Assembly: GCF_900103585.1 (NCBI RefSeq) | Contig: NZ_FNHV01000007.1 | Location: 350,627 to 414,626, forward strand | Origin: Streptomyces sp. cf386 | Lineage (GTDB): Bacteria; Actinomycetota; Actinomycetes; Streptomycetales; Streptomycetaceae | DNA: 64,000 bases | Reading direction: 5' to 3' | Shown: positions 8,216 to 17,073 of the stretch, in pieces | Layout of the letters: each line of letters begins with the position of its first letter | Numbering within the stretch: the stretch's first letter is position 1 | Program-made: the position numbers and the translations under genes | Notes under the pieces: generated by a model | Told to the model about the DNA's origin: nothing | Database searches by the model: none | Seen by the model: the letters and a program-made list of their open reading frames with translations, nothing else

Positions 8216-9523
8216 ATGGAACACCGAACGATGTCCCGCAGACGTTTCCTGGGGGCCTCCCTGGGCGGCGCGGGCGTCACCCTGCTCGGCCTGTCGGGCT
8301 GCGGAGCCGCCGGTGGATCGGCCTCCGCGGGCTCCGATCACCTCAGCCTCTGGTACTGGAAGGGCGCGCTGAGCGACAAGCTGCTCGCCACCGCCAAGCG
8401 CGGCGTCCCCGGTGTGCCGGGGCTGAAGGTGCAGGGCTCGCAGATACCGGACGGCGACATCGACTCGAAGGTGCGCACCAGCCTCGCCGCGCGCGCCTAC
8501 GTACCGGACATCACGGTCGCCAACTCCGACAACCTCGCCACGTTCTTCCCCGACGAGTACGAGTTCCTGGACCTCAGGACGCTCGGCGCGGAATCGGTCC
8601 GGGGCAAGTACCTCGACTGGAAGTGGAAGAGCTGCTTCACCCCGTCGGGCCGGATGATCGGCTTCCCTCTCGACGCCGGTCCCACCGCGCTCTACTACCG
8701 CCGGGACCTCTTCCGGAAGGCCGGACTGGCCCATGAACCGGAGGACGTCGCCGAAGAGGTCCCCACCTGGGAGAAGTTCATCGCCGCCGGGAAGACGCTA
8801 CGGGCGAAGGGTCCCGGCAAGCCGTACCTGGTGAGCAACATCGGCAACGTCTTCCAGCAGGTTCTGCTGCAGAGCCCCAAGCAGTTCGTGGACGCGGAGA
8901 ACCGTTTCATCGGCGACCAGCGCCATGTCCGACGCGCCTGGGACCTCTCCGTGGAGCTCCTCCAGCAGCAGCTCAGCGCCCGGATCACGGACGGGACACC
9001 CGACTTCAACGCGGCCATGAGCGGCGGCCGGGTCGCCACGATGACCACGGCCGTGTGGGCCATCAACGGCCTGAAGGACTCCGCGCCGAAGACCTCCGGG
9101 ACCTGGCGACTGACCACCCTGCCGGACGGCCCGGCCAACTACGGCGGCTCGTACCTGACCCTGACCCGCTACTGCCGGGACCCCGAGGCGGGCTTCGCCT
9201 TCCTGACATGGCTGCTCAGCCCGGCGAACCAGCTCAGGAGCTACCAGGAGATGTCCCTGTTCCCCACCACTCCGGCCTCCTACGCCGACCCCGCGATGCA
9301 CAAGCCCGACCCCTTCTTCGGCGGCCAGCAGCCCATCGACGTCTTCGGCCCGGCCGCCCAGAAGGCCCCGGTCGTCTACTTCAGCCCGTACGAGGAGACC
9401 GCCAACACCCCGTTCTTCCAGGAGCTGACCAACGTGGAAATGCTCGGCAAGAACCCCGACAGGGCCTGGCGGGACGCGGTGAACACCGCCGAGACCACGC
9501 TGTCCCGGGTGGGGGTGAGCTGA
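8216..9523 (+). CDS. ABC sugar importer, substrate-binding lipoprotein
   Basis: A 435-residue extracellular binding protein. It begins with a twin-arginine-like SRRRFLG and a lipobox (LSGC, lipidated Cys29), so it is exported and anchored to the membrane. The body shows the family-1 solute-binding pattern (WYWKGAL at the start of the mature protein, 'ALYYRRDLFRKAGL', 'GKNPDRAWRDAVN'). ATG 8216 is chosen; ATG 8231 is an alternative that keeps the Tat-like motif, and the ribosome binding site is weak for both. It is the first gene of a three-gene importer ending at 11412. The sugar cannot be told from sequence. Confidence 0.88.
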   Translation: MEHRTMSRRRFLGASLGGAGVTLLGLSGCGAAGGSASAGSDHLSLWYWKGALSDKLLATAKRGVPGVPGLKVQGSQIPDGDIDSKVRTSLAARAYVPDITVANSDNLATFFPDEYEFLDLRTLGAESVRGKYLDWKWKSCFTPSGRMIGFPLDAGPTALYYRRDLFRKAGLAHEPEDVAEEVPTWEKFIAAGKTLRAKGPGKPYLVSNIGNVFQQVLLQSPKQFVDAENRFIGDQRHVRRAWDLSVELLQQQLSARITDGTPDFNAAMSGGRVATMTTAVWAINGLKDSAPKTSGTWRLTTLPDGPANYGGSYLTLTRYCRDPEAGFAFLTWLLSPANQLRSYQEMSLFPTTPASYADPAMHKPDPFFGGQQPIDVFGPAAQKAPVVYFSPYEETANTPFFQELTNVEMLGKNPDRAWRDAVNTAETTLSRVGVS

Positions 9524-9524
9524 C

Positions 9525-10547
9525 ATGGCCACGGTTCTCGACCCGGCGGGAGCGCCGACGGCCGACGAGCGGCGGGCTGCCCGCCGTACCCCGTCCAACC
9601 GCCCGGGCGGACGCAGACGTCACATCCCGCCCCTCCTCGCCATCTCCCCGTTCTACGTGCTGTTCGCCGTCTTCGGCACCTTCCCGGTGCTCTACTCCCT
9701 CTACCTGTCCTTCCAGGACTGGGACGGCATCGGCGACATGCGCTTCGTCGGCCTCCAGCAGTACGGCTGGCTGCTGAAGGACTCGGTGTTCTGGCACTCG
9801 GTGCTCAACACCTTCGAAATCTGGTTCCTGTCCACGGTGCCGATGCTGTTCCTCGCCCTGGTGCTCGCGTTCCTGCTGCACTCGCAGGTCCGCTTCAGCG
9901 GCGCCATGCGGGTGGCCTACTTCATCCCCAACGTCACCTCGATGGTCGCCATGACCGTCGTCTTCGGGTCGGTCTTCGCCCAGGCGGGCCTCGCCAACTC
10001 GGCGCTGCGGGCGATCGGGATGGACGGAATCGGCTGGCTGTCCTCCGAGTGGGGCATCAAGTCGTCCGTCTCCCTCATGATCATCTGGCGGTGGGTCGGC
10101 TACAACGCCCTGATCTTCCTGGCGGGCCTCCAGGCCATCCCCACCGAGCACTTCGAGGCCGCCCGTGTCGACGGCGCGAACAGCTGGCAGACCCTCTTCC
10201 GGGTCGTACTGCCGCAGTTGCGGCCGGTGGGCCTCTTCGCCGCCGTCACCTCCACCATCAACGGCCTGCAGATCTTCACCGAATCCCAGGTGCTCTTCCA
10301 GTCGACCGATGTCGGAACGACGGGCGGACCGGGCCAGGAGGGCATGACCATCGTGCTCTATCTCTGGCAGAAGGCCTTCAAGGAGCACCAGTTCGGCTAT
10401 GGGGCAGCGATGGGCTGGCTCCTCTTCGCGATCACCGCCGTCTTCACGATCATCAACTGGCGGTTGGTCTCCGGCTCCGACCGCGACGACCGCCGACCCG
10501 GCCTCGCCGGTCTGCTGCGACGCAGGGGGGCCCGCAATGGCCGCTGA
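9525..10547 (+). CDS. ABC sugar importer permease, MalF/UgpA type
   Basis: A 340-residue inner-membrane permease starting one base after the binding-protein stop codon. A cytoplasmic Arg-rich N-terminus (about 35 residues) precedes six predicted helices. The EAA loop that contacts the ATPase is visible near residues 205-228 (EAARVDGANSWQTLF...LPQLRP). It overlaps the next permease by 11 bases. No ATP-binding gene is present in the operon, so it presumably relies on a shared ATPase such as MsiK. Confidence 0.92.
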   Translation: MATVLDPAGAPTADERRAARRTPSNRPGGRRRHIPPLLAISPFYVLFAVFGTFPVLYSLYLSFQDWDGIGDMRFVGLQQYGWLLKDSVFWHSVLNTFEIWFLSTVPMLFLALVLAFLLHSQVRFSGAMRVAYFIPNVTSMVAMTVVFGSVFAQAGLANSALRAIGMDGIGWLSSEWGIKSSVSLMIIWRWVGYNALIFLAGLQAIPTEHFEAARVDGANSWQTLFRVVLPQLRPVGLFAAVTSTINGLQIFTESQVLFQSTDVGTTGGPGQEGMTIVLYLWQKAFKEHQFGYGAAMGWLLFAITAVFTIINWRLVSGSDRDDRRPGLAGLLRRRGARNGR

Positions 10548-11412
10548 CCACGACAGGGCCACCGGCAGCGCGGGCCTCGCCATCGGCTCCGGCAGCAGAC
10601 TCACCCGGATCGCCGTCCGCGTGACGCTGCTGCTCGGGGTGCTGATCTCGCTGTTCCCCTTCTACTGGCTGGTGGTGATGGCCTCCGGCACCACCGAGGA
10701 CATCTACGCCTACCCGCCCAAGCTCGTGCCGGGCCCGCACCTCATGGACAACATGGGGCGGGTGCTGGACACCATCGACTTCTTCGGCTCCCTCTGGAAC
10801 ACGATCGCCGTGGCCGTGCTCGGCACCGCGCTGGTGCTGTTCTTCGACTCGCTGGCCGCGTTTGCCTTCGCCAAGTACGAGTTCCCGGGCAAGAAGTTCC
10901 TCTTCGGCATGCTTCTGGTGACGTACATGATCCCCGCCCAGCTGTCGTTGGTGCCGCAGTTCGTCACCATGGCCGAGTTCGGCTGGGCCGGTTCGCTGAA
11001 GGCGCTGGTCATCCCGGGGGCGGCGAACGCCTTCGGCATCTTCTGGATGCGCCAGTACGCCCAGAACTCGCTGCCGGACGAGCTGTTGGACGCGGGGCGG
11101 ATCGACGGCGCGGGCTTCTTCCGCCTCTACTGGCAGGTCGCGCTGCCGCTGTTCCGGCCGGCCCTCGCCTTCCTCGGCATCTTCACGTTCATCGGCCTGT
11201 GGAACGACTACATCTGGCCGCTGGTCGTCATGATCAACCCGGAGAAGGTCACCCTCCAGGTCGCCCTGGCGAACCTCAACACCCTGTACAACTCCGACTA
11301 CGCGCTCGTGATGGCCGGAGCGCTGATGAGTGTCGTCCCGCTGATCATTGTGTTCCTGCTGGGGGCGCGGCACTTCCTCCGGGATCTGGCGGCGGGGGCG
11401 ACGAAGATGTGA
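10537..11412 (+). CDS. ABC sugar importer permease, MalG/UgpE type
   Basis: A 291-residue partner permease with about six membrane helices. ATG 10537 is chosen because it overlaps the upstream gene by 11 bases and follows a GGGGGG stretch; it gives the normal length for the family. The EAA-type loop reads 'DAGRIDGAGFFRLYW...LPLFRP', with Asp in place of the usual first Glu. The last codons are duplicated downstream in a 26-27 bp tandem repeat. A strong hairpin at 11487 ends the operon. Confidence 0.92.
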   Translation: MAADHDRATGSAGLAIGSGSRLTRIAVRVTLLLGVLISLFPFYWLVVMASGTTEDIYAYPPKLVPGPHLMDNMGRVLDTIDFFGSLWNTIAVAVLGTALVLFFDSLAAFAFAKYEFPGKKFLFGMLLVTYMIPAQLSLVPQFVTMAEFGWAGSLKALVIPGAANAFGIFWMRQYAQNSLPDELLDAGRIDGAGFFRLYWQVALPLFRPALAFLGIFTFIGLWNDYIWPLVVMINPEKVTLQVALANLNTLYNSDYALVMAGALMSVVPLIIVFLLGARHFLRDLAAGATKM

Positions 11413-11455
11413 CGGGACAGAGCGGCGAGAAGATGTGACGGGAACAGAGCGGCGA
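11403..11455 (+). repeat. 26/27-bp tandem duplication across the permease stop codon
   Basis: GAAGATGTGACGGGACAGAG and the next six bases (11403-11428) repeat at 11429-11455 with a single inserted A. The permease stop TGA lies in the first copy. Confidence 0.85.
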
Positions 11456-11486
11456 CCGGAACGGTGTCTCCGCTTCCGGTCGCGCC

Positions 11487-11512
11487 GGGCGCCCCCTGCG
11501 GCGGGGGCGCCC
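11487..11512. terminator. bidirectional hairpin between convergent genes
   Basis: GGGCGCCCCC (11487-11496) and GGGGGCGCCC (11503-11512) form a perfect 10-bp all-GC stem with a 6-base loop, between the importer operon (plus) and the TerD gene (minus). Confidence 0.85.
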
Positions 11513-11529
11513 TGGACGTCGTACGACGG

Positions 11530-11578
11530 CCTGCTGCCTGCTGCCTGCTGCCTGCTGCCTGCTGCCTGCTGCTTGCTG
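11530..11578. repeat. 7-bp microsatellite (CCTGCTG)n
   Basis: Six perfect CCTGCTG units run from 11530 to 11571, with a degenerate seventh (CTTGCTG) to 11578. The array is just 3' of the terminator hairpin. Such an array is prone to copy-number change by slippage. Confidence 0.9.
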
Positions 11579-11609
11579 TCTGTGCCTGTGTCTGTCCTGT
11601 GCCTGGTGC

Positions 11610-12833
11610 CTAGAGCGCCTGGGCCGCCGGCTTCACCATCCCCCGCACCGTGCGGGACTTCACGAAGTCGCCGATGGCCGTCATCTCCCACTCGCCGGAG
11701 AACTGCCTGATCATCTTGGCCATCATCACGCCCGTCTGCGGCTCGGCGCTGGTCAGGTCGAAGCGGACGAGTTCCTCGCCGGTCGCGGCGTCGAGGAGGC
11801 GGCAGTAGGCCTTGGCTACCTCGGTGAACTTCTGGCCGGAGAAGGAGTTGACGGTGAAGACCAGTCCGGTGACCTCCTGAGGCAGCCGCCCGAGGTCGAC
11901 GGTGATGACCTCGTCGTCCCCGCCGCCCTCACCCGTGAGGTTGTCGCCGGAGTGGCGGATCGCGCCCTGCACGATCTGGAGCTTGCCGAAGTAGCAGCTG
12001 TCGATGTGGTTGCGCTGCGGGCCGTAGGCGATGACCGAGGCGTCCAGGTCGATGTCCTTGCCGCGGTACGCCGGCTCCCAGCCGAGGCCCATCTTGACCT
12101 GGGAGAGCAGGGGGCGGCCGCCCTTCATCAGGGAGACCGTCTGGTTCTTCTGGAGGCTGACGCGGCCCTTGTCGAGGTTGATCTTGCCGGCGCCGGGCGC
12201 GGGGGCGGCGGGCTGGGCGGGGGGTGCGGGCGGAGCCGCGGGCGTGGAGATGGGCGGGGCCGGCGGGGTGGCCGGGGGCTGCATGGTGGGCTGGGGCGGG
12301 GCCACGGGGGCGGCGGCCGGGGCGGGGGCCGGTTCCTCGACCGTGACGCCGAAGTCGGTGGCGATGCCGGCCAGGCCGTTGGCGTAGCCCTGGCCCACCG
12401 CGCGGGCCTTCCACGCGCCGTTGCGCAGGTAGACCTCGACGATCACCAGTGCCGTCTCGGTGCCGAGCTGAGGGGGAGTGAAGGTGGCCAGGACGCTGTT
12501 GTCATCGGCGTTGCGGATGGTGGCCGTCGGTTCGATGCCCTGGAAGGTCTGGCCGGCGGCGTCCGGGCTGGCGGTGACCACGATCTTCTCGATGCCGGGG
12601 GGAACGGCCGCGGTGTCGACGATGATCGCGTCGGGGCTGGTGCCGCCGCCCGAGCGGTACGTCACACCCGGGCCCTGGGGTTGGTTGTAGAAGATGAAGT
12701 CGTCGTCGGAGCGCACCTTGCCGTCGGCGGTGAGCAGCAGGCCCGATACGTCGAGCCGCACCGGTGCGGCGACGTCCACCGTCACGCGCGCGGCGGAGAG
12801 AGGGATGTTCGAGCCGGGGGTCATAGCTGTCAT
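11610..12833 (-). CDS. TerD-family protein with two TerD-like domains
   Basis: A 407-residue cytoplasmic protein of the tellurite-resistance/stress family. The first TerD domain (residues about 1-165) has the calcium-site region 'SDDDFIFYNQP' and 'GGTSPDAI'. A Pro/Ala-rich linker (about 166-218) joins a second TerD domain (about 220-395) with 'DLDASVIAYG' and 'GDNLTGEGGGDDE', the acidic loop that binds calcium in TerD. A second ATG at 12824 is an equally good start. Streptomycetes carry many TerD paralogues; roles in metal or oxidative stress and membrane-linked signalling have been proposed, but the biochemical function is unsettled. It is a single gene transcribed toward a shared terminator. 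Confidence 0.9.
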   Translation of the reverse strand: MTAMTPGSNIPLSAARVTVDVAAPVRLDVSGLLLTADGKVRSDDDFIFYNQPQGPGVTYRSGGGTSPDAIIVDTAAVPPGIEKIVVTASPDAAGQTFQGIEPTATIRNADDNSVLATFTPPQLGTETALVIVEVYLRNGAWKARAVGQGYANGLAGIATDFGVTVEEPAPAPAAAPVAPPQPTMQPPATPPAPPISTPAAPPAPPAQPAAPAPGAGKINLDKGRVSLQKNQTVSLMKGGRPLLSQVKMGLGWEPAYRGKDIDLDASVIAYGPQRNHIDSCYFGKLQIVQGAIRHSGDNLTGEGGGDDEVITVDLGRLPQEVTGLVFTVNSFSGQKFTEVAKAYCRLLDAATGEELVRFDLTSAEPQTGVMMAKMIRQFSGEWEMTAIGDFVKSRTVRGMVKPAAQAL

Positions 12834-12887
12834 GCCCGGTGAACGAGCGGGAGCGATTTACCGTTCCCTTACCCGCGACCGTTCGGG

Positions 12888-13109
12888 TCAGCGGCGGTTA
12901 CGGGGGTGATTGCGGGCCGTGCGCTCGTTGCCGTGCTTGTAGTGTCCGGTCCAGCGGGCCATGACCAGCTGCGGGTCGGACGTCTCGACTTCGGCGAGGA
13001 ACTGGGCGGCGCGGGGGCCGTGGAGGGTGGTGGCGGGGCGGCCGTGGTGGGTGATGTGGACGGTGCCGCTTGCGTGTTGCTGGTAGGTGAATCCGTGGGG
13101 TCTGGGCAT
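12888..13109 (-). CDS. small conserved Streptomyces protein
   Basis: A 73-residue protein, basic at its C-terminus (NERTARNHPRNRR). From memory, proteins with the same opening and the ending 'GNERTARNHPRNR' are widespread in Streptomyces as hypothetical proteins, which supports this being a real gene despite its size. No signal or membrane segment is visible. It lies upstream of TerD in the same orientation, 54 bases away. Function unknown. Confidence 0.7.
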   Translation of the reverse strand: MPRPHGFTYQQHASGTVHITHHGRPATTLHGPRAAQFLAEVETSDPQLVMARWTGHYKHGNERTARNHPRNRR

Positions 13110-13280
13110 GTTCGGGATCGTAGGTGGAGGGGGCGGTAGCCCCCAACGGTTTTCCCGAGCGCACTGAGGGAGCGGCCGTGTTCACCTACTGAGAACTCGT
13201 AGCACGATCTTGTTGAGGTTCCCTGGTCGGGCGTGACCGGCGTGACGATTCGGCTGTTCGCGATGTCGCTACGCTGGGGC

Positions 13281-14045
13281 CGTGATGATCATGGGGATAT
13301 CGCCGACTGCTTCGGAAGCCTGGACCATGAGGTGCTGCTCTCGATACTCGGCGAGAAAATCCACGACAACCGCTTCCTTCGGCTGGTGCGCAACATGATG
13401 ACGGCCGGATACGTGGAGGACTGGAAATGGGGAGCCACGCTCTCCGGAGCGCCGCAAGGCGGAGTGAATTCCCCGATCCTGTCCAACATCTACCTGCACA
13501 AGCTGGACGAGTACGCCGAGAAGGTTCTCATTCCGGAACACACCCGAGGGGAACGCCGGGCTCGCAACCTGGAATACCTCATGGTGGCCAATGTGCTGGC
13601 AAGGGCACGCCGGCGCGGTGACAGGGCTGAGGCCCGGCGACTGCGTCAGCAGATGCACGGTCTGCCGAGCTCTGATCCGAACGATCCGGAGTTTAGGCGG
13701 CTGCGCTATGTCCGTTACGCCGATGACCACTTACTCGGGTTCACCGGGCCGAAGGCCAAGGCCGAGGAAATCAAACGGCGTCTGTCCGAGTTCCTCCGTG
13801 ATGAACTCAAGCTGGAACTCTCCCAGGAGAAGATGCTGGTCACCCATGCCAGAACCCAGGCGGCACGGTTCCTCGGCTACGAGATCACTACTCAGCAGAA
13901 CAGCAGCAAGGTTACCCGAGGCCGTCGAGCGGTCAACGGTCAGATCGCGCTGCGTGTCCCACTGGATGTGATCAAGGCCAAATGTTCCTCGTATCTCGAT
14001 CTGTCAATCGCCGCTGCGGCCCTCTCCCTGGAGCGGCAACGCTGA
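13281..14045 (+). pseudogene. group II intron reverse transcriptase/maturase remnant
   Basis: The frame from about 13281 encodes the palm of a group II intron RT: GDIADCFGSLDH (usually 'GDI.GCFDSIDH'), 'APQGGVNSPILSNIYL', the catalytic YADD at 13716-13727, and 'KLELSQEKMLV' with 'FLGYEI'. The first 100 or more residues (RT0/RT1 fingers) are missing, and the maturase domain breaks off after 'VPLDVIKAKCSSYL', where intact proteins continue. The HNH endonuclease domain is absent. A rare TTA leucine codon (13731-13733) and AT-richer stretches mark it as foreign. I found no intron RNA domains at the edges. It is a dead fragment of a retroelement. Confidence 0.8.
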
Positions 14046-14273
14046 AAGACCTCATTCACCGAGATCGGATACGCGAGGGGCGCAGTAAGGCGGTCATCGT
14101 GGTCGGCCTGGAGCTGCCGCCGACCATGTACGACCTCAACGAAGCGTTGAGGCCTTGACCTGATCCCGAAGCCCCCGGTCCATCCAGCGTCTGTGGCGCG
14201 GCTGAACCGGGGGTCCAAGGGGGGCGGAACCCTTTCAAGGGCGGGAAGGGTAGGGGCGGCGGGGGCGAGCCCT

Positions 14274-15263
14274 CTACGGCACCACCACGATCTTCCGCCC
14301 CACCCCGGAAGCGAACTGCCCCAGAGCCTCCGGATACCGCTCCAGCGGGATCCGGTCGCTGATGAACACGTCAGGATCCAGCACCCCGTTCGCGAACAAC
14401 TCCGCCGCCCGCTCGAAGCTGTGCAGGACGGCCATGGAGCCCGTGATCGTGATCTCCTGGTTGTAGATGCGGTACGGGTCGATCGTCACGCGCGTCGAGT
14501 AGTCCGCGACGCCGAACTGCAGGAACGTGCCCGCCTTGGCCACCCGGTCCAGGCCGTCCTGGATCGCCGCCGCGTTGCCCGTGGCGTCGACGACCAGGTC
14601 CCAGCCCTGCGGCCGGTCCAGTTCGTCCGGGTTCGCGGCGGAGGCCGAGACGCCGAGGCGGCGTGCGGTCTCCAGGCGGGACGGATTCACGTCCACCATG
14701 TCCACGCTGGCCGCCCCCGTCCGCTTCGCCAGCTCCAGCATCATCAGGCCCATCGTGCCCGAGCCGTAGATCAGGACGTGGGCGCCTAGGCGGGATTGGA
14801 GGACGTCGTAGCCGCGGACCGCGCAGGAGAGGGGTTCGACCAGTGCCGCGTCTTGGGTGCGGACGTGCCCGGGGAGCTTCACACAGTTCGCCACTGGTGC
14901 CACCGCGTACTGCGCCGCGCCCCCCGCCGTCGTCACGCCGATCGCAGCCCAGCGTTCGCAGAGGTTGTTGTGGCCGGTACGGCAGTAGCGGCACTCGTAG
15001 CAGTACAACGACGGGTCGACCGCGACCCGGTCGCCCACCGACACCTCCGTGACCTGGGTGCCGACCCCGACCACCTCGCCCGCGAACTCGTGCCCGGGCA
15101 CGATCGGCAGCTTGGGTGCGAACTCGCCTTGGAGGATGTGCAGATCCGTGCCGCACAGGCCGCAGGCCGCGACCTCGACGACGACCTCGCGCGGGCCCGG
15201 CGTCGGGTCGGGGACCTCGGCGACGACGGCCTTGCCCACGGACTCGATGACGGCGGCCTTCAT
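14274..15263 (-). CDS. zinc-dependent alcohol/polyol dehydrogenase
   Basis: A 329-residue medium-chain dehydrogenase. Catalytic zinc ligands are visible (C37 in GLCGTD, H58-E59 in GHEF), as is the structural zinc set C88, C91, C94 and C102 (YCYECRYCRTGHNNLC). An NAD(P) Rossmann motif (GSGTMGL) follows. The ATG overlaps the stop of the upstream permease by 4 bases, so it is the last gene of the importer operon. Placed behind a polyol-type ABC importer it probably oxidises the imported polyol (sorbitol, xylitol, mannitol or similar) to a ketose. The exact substrate is inference. Confidence 0.9.
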   Translation of the reverse strand: MKAAVIESVGKAVVAEVPDPTPGPREVVVEVAACGLCGTDLHILQGEFAPKLPIVPGHEFAGEVVGVGTQVTEVSVGDRVAVDPSLYCYECRYCRTGHNNLCERWAAIGVTTAGGAAQYAVAPVANCVKLPGHVRTQDAALVEPLSCAVRGYDVLQSRLGAHVLIYGSGTMGLMMLELAKRTGAASVDMVDVNPSRLETARRLGVSASAANPDELDRPQGWDLVVDATGNAAAIQDGLDRVAKAGTFLQFGVADYSTRVTIDPYRIYNQEITITGSMAVLHSFERAAELFANGVLDPDVFISDRIPLERYPEALGQFASGVGRKIVVVP

Positions 15264-16126
15264 TTCACGGCTCCCAACGACAGGCCCTGGACCAGCTTGT
15301 CCTGGGCGGCGAACCCCGCGGCGAGCACCGGCAGGGAGATGACGAGCGACGCGGCGCACACCTTCGCCAGGAACAGGCCCTGGCTGGTGATGAAGCCGGT
15401 CAGGAAGACGGGGGCGGTTTCCGCCACCACGCCGGTCAGTACTCGGGCGAACATCAGCTCGTTCCAGCTGAAGATGAAGCAGATAAGGGCTGTTGCCGCG
15501 ATGCCGGGGAGGGCGATGGGGGCCACCACGCGCCCCAGGATCGTCGGCAGTTTCGCGCCGTCGATCTGCGCCGCCTCGATGATCGCGGCCGGCACCTCGG
15601 AGAGGAAGGACTGCATCATCCACACCGCGATCGGCAGGTTCATCGACGTGTAGAGGATGACCAGTGCCCAGACGTTGTCGAGCAGACCGGTGTTCTTCGC
15701 GAACAGGTAGATCGGCAGCAGACCCGCCACCAGCGGCAGCATCTTGGTGGACAGGAAGAAGAACATGACGTCGGTCCACTTCTTTACCGGCCGTATGGAC
15801 AGCGCGTACGCGGCCGGCAGTGCGAGGACCAGTGTCAGAAGCGTCGAGACGACCGACGCCGTCATCGAGTTGATCAGTGCGGGCCAGGGGCTGGCGCCCC
15901 CGCTCACGCCGAAGAACTCGCGGTAGCTGTCAAGGGTGAGCGAGGCGGCAAGGGAGGGTGGGTTGGTCGCCGCGTCCGCCTCGGAGTGGAAGGAGGTCAG
16001 GGCCATCCAGAGGATGGGCAGCACGAACAAGATGCCGGCCAGCCATGCGACGACTCCCAGGGCGGCACCCTGGAACCGGCCGCGGGACCCCGGCTGCCGT
16101 GCGGCGGTGGTGGTGATCGTGGCCAT
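15260..16126 (-). CDS. ABC polyol importer permease, MalG type
   Basis: A 288-residue membrane permease with six predicted helices. The start at 16126 overlaps the stop codon of the upstream permease (ATGA), and the stop overlaps the dehydrogenase start (ATGA). The EAA loop reads 'EAAQIDGAKLPTILGRVVAP'. The order binding protein - permease - permease - dehydrogenase matches SmoEFG-type sorbitol/mannitol clusters. Confidence 0.92.
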   Translation of the reverse strand: MATITTTAARQPGSRGRFQGAALGVVAWLAGILFVLPILWMALTSFHSEADAATNPPSLAASLTLDSYREFFGVSGGASPWPALINSMTASVVSTLLTLVLALPAAYALSIRPVKKWTDVMFFFLSTKMLPLVAGLLPIYLFAKNTGLLDNVWALVILYTSMNLPIAVWMMQSFLSEVPAAIIEAAQIDGAKLPTILGRVVAPIALPGIAATALICFIFSWNELMFARVLTGVVAETAPVFLTGFITSQGLFLAKVCAASLVISLPVLAAGFAAQDKLVQGLSLGAVK

Positions 16127-17073
16127 CAGCGGGACACCTCCGCACGGAACAGGGACGACACGACGCGCAGGGCGAAGGTCGCGAGGATGAGCGAGCCGAT
16201 GACGACGATGACGCCGGCCGCCGAGGCGAGGCCGTTCTCGTGTGCCTGGTAGAAGGTCTGGTAGATGGTGTACGGCAGGTTCGCGGTGCCCAGGCCGCCG
16301 GAGGTGATGGTGTACACCGCGTCGAAGTTCTGCACGATGTAGATCGAGCCGAGCAGCACGCTCAGTTCGAGGTAGCGGCGCATGTGCGGCAGCGTGATGT
16401 GGACGAACACCTGCCAGTCGTTGGCGCCGTCCATGCGGGCCGCCTCGAGCAGTTGGGAGTCGCGGCTCTGCAGTCCGGCGAGCAGGATCAGCGTCATGAA
16501 CGGCGTCCACTGCCAGATCAGTGAGGCCTCGACCGCCACCAGCGGCATCTCGGAGATCCAGTCCGGCTGGGCCGCCCCGTCCCCTCCGATCCAGTTCAGG
16601 ATGCCGTTGAAGAGGCCGTACTCAGGGTTGAACAGCACGTGCTTCCACAGCAGCGCTGCCGCGACCGGCACCAGCAGGAAGGGGGCGATGAGCATCGTGC
16701 GCACGGCGGCCCGGCCCCGGAACTTCCGGTCGAGCAGCAGCGCCAGCGCCATGCCGAGCACCAGGCTGACGAGGACGACCGTGGCGGTCAGCAGGACGGT
16801 CGTCCACACCGACTCGCGCAGTTCGGGTGTGCTCAGCACCTCCGAGTAGTTGGCGAGACCGGCGAAGTGGCGGTCGTCCGGGTACAGCGCGTTCCAGTCG
16901 AAGAACGAGATCAACAGGGTGGCCACGAAGGGCAGCTGCGTCACGAGGATCATGAAGATCAGCGCGGGCAGCAGGGGGGCCCGGGTGGCCCACGCGCGCA
17001 TACGGTTCGGCGGCCGGGTCGCCGGCCGCACGGGGGCGGCGGCGACTCGGGTGGGGGGAGTGGTCACGCTCAT
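16126..17073 (-). CDS. ABC polyol importer permease, MalF type
   Basis: A 315-residue permease; ATG 17073 overlaps the stop codon of the binding protein by 4 bases. The N-terminus is Pro/Arg-rich and cytoplasmic, followed by a helix (LLPALIFMILVTQLPFVATL) and further helices. The ATPase-contact loop is 'EAARMDGANDWQVFVHITLP'. It forms a heterodimer with the MalG-type permease. Confidence 0.92.
   Translation of the reverse strand: MSVTTPPTRVAAAPVRPATRPPNRMRAWATRAPLLPALIFMILVTQLPFVATLLISFFDWNALYPDDRHFAGLANYSEVLSTPELRESVWTTVLLTATVVLVSLVLGMALALLLDRKFRGRAAVRTMLIAPFLLVPVAAALLWKHVLFNPEYGLFNGILNWIGGDGAAQPDWISEMPLVAVEASLIWQWTPFMTLILLAGLQSRDSQLLEAARMDGANDWQVFVHITLPHMRRYLELSVLLGSIYIVQNFDAVYTITSGGLGTANLPYTIYQTFYQAHENGLASAAGVIVVIGSLILATFALRVVSSLFRAEVSR

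Noticed and set aside
11530-11578. CRISPR-like array
   Set aside because: Units are 7 bases and contiguous without spacers; no cas genes are in the window.
13110-13280. tRNA or intron RNA domain next to the RT remnant
   Set aside because: No cloverleaf or domain V-like hairpin could be drawn from the sequence by eye.
15264-15779. N-terminal extension of the zinc dehydrogenase frame
   Set aside because: It covers the permease gene in another frame; the dehydrogenase domain begins exactly at ATG 15263.
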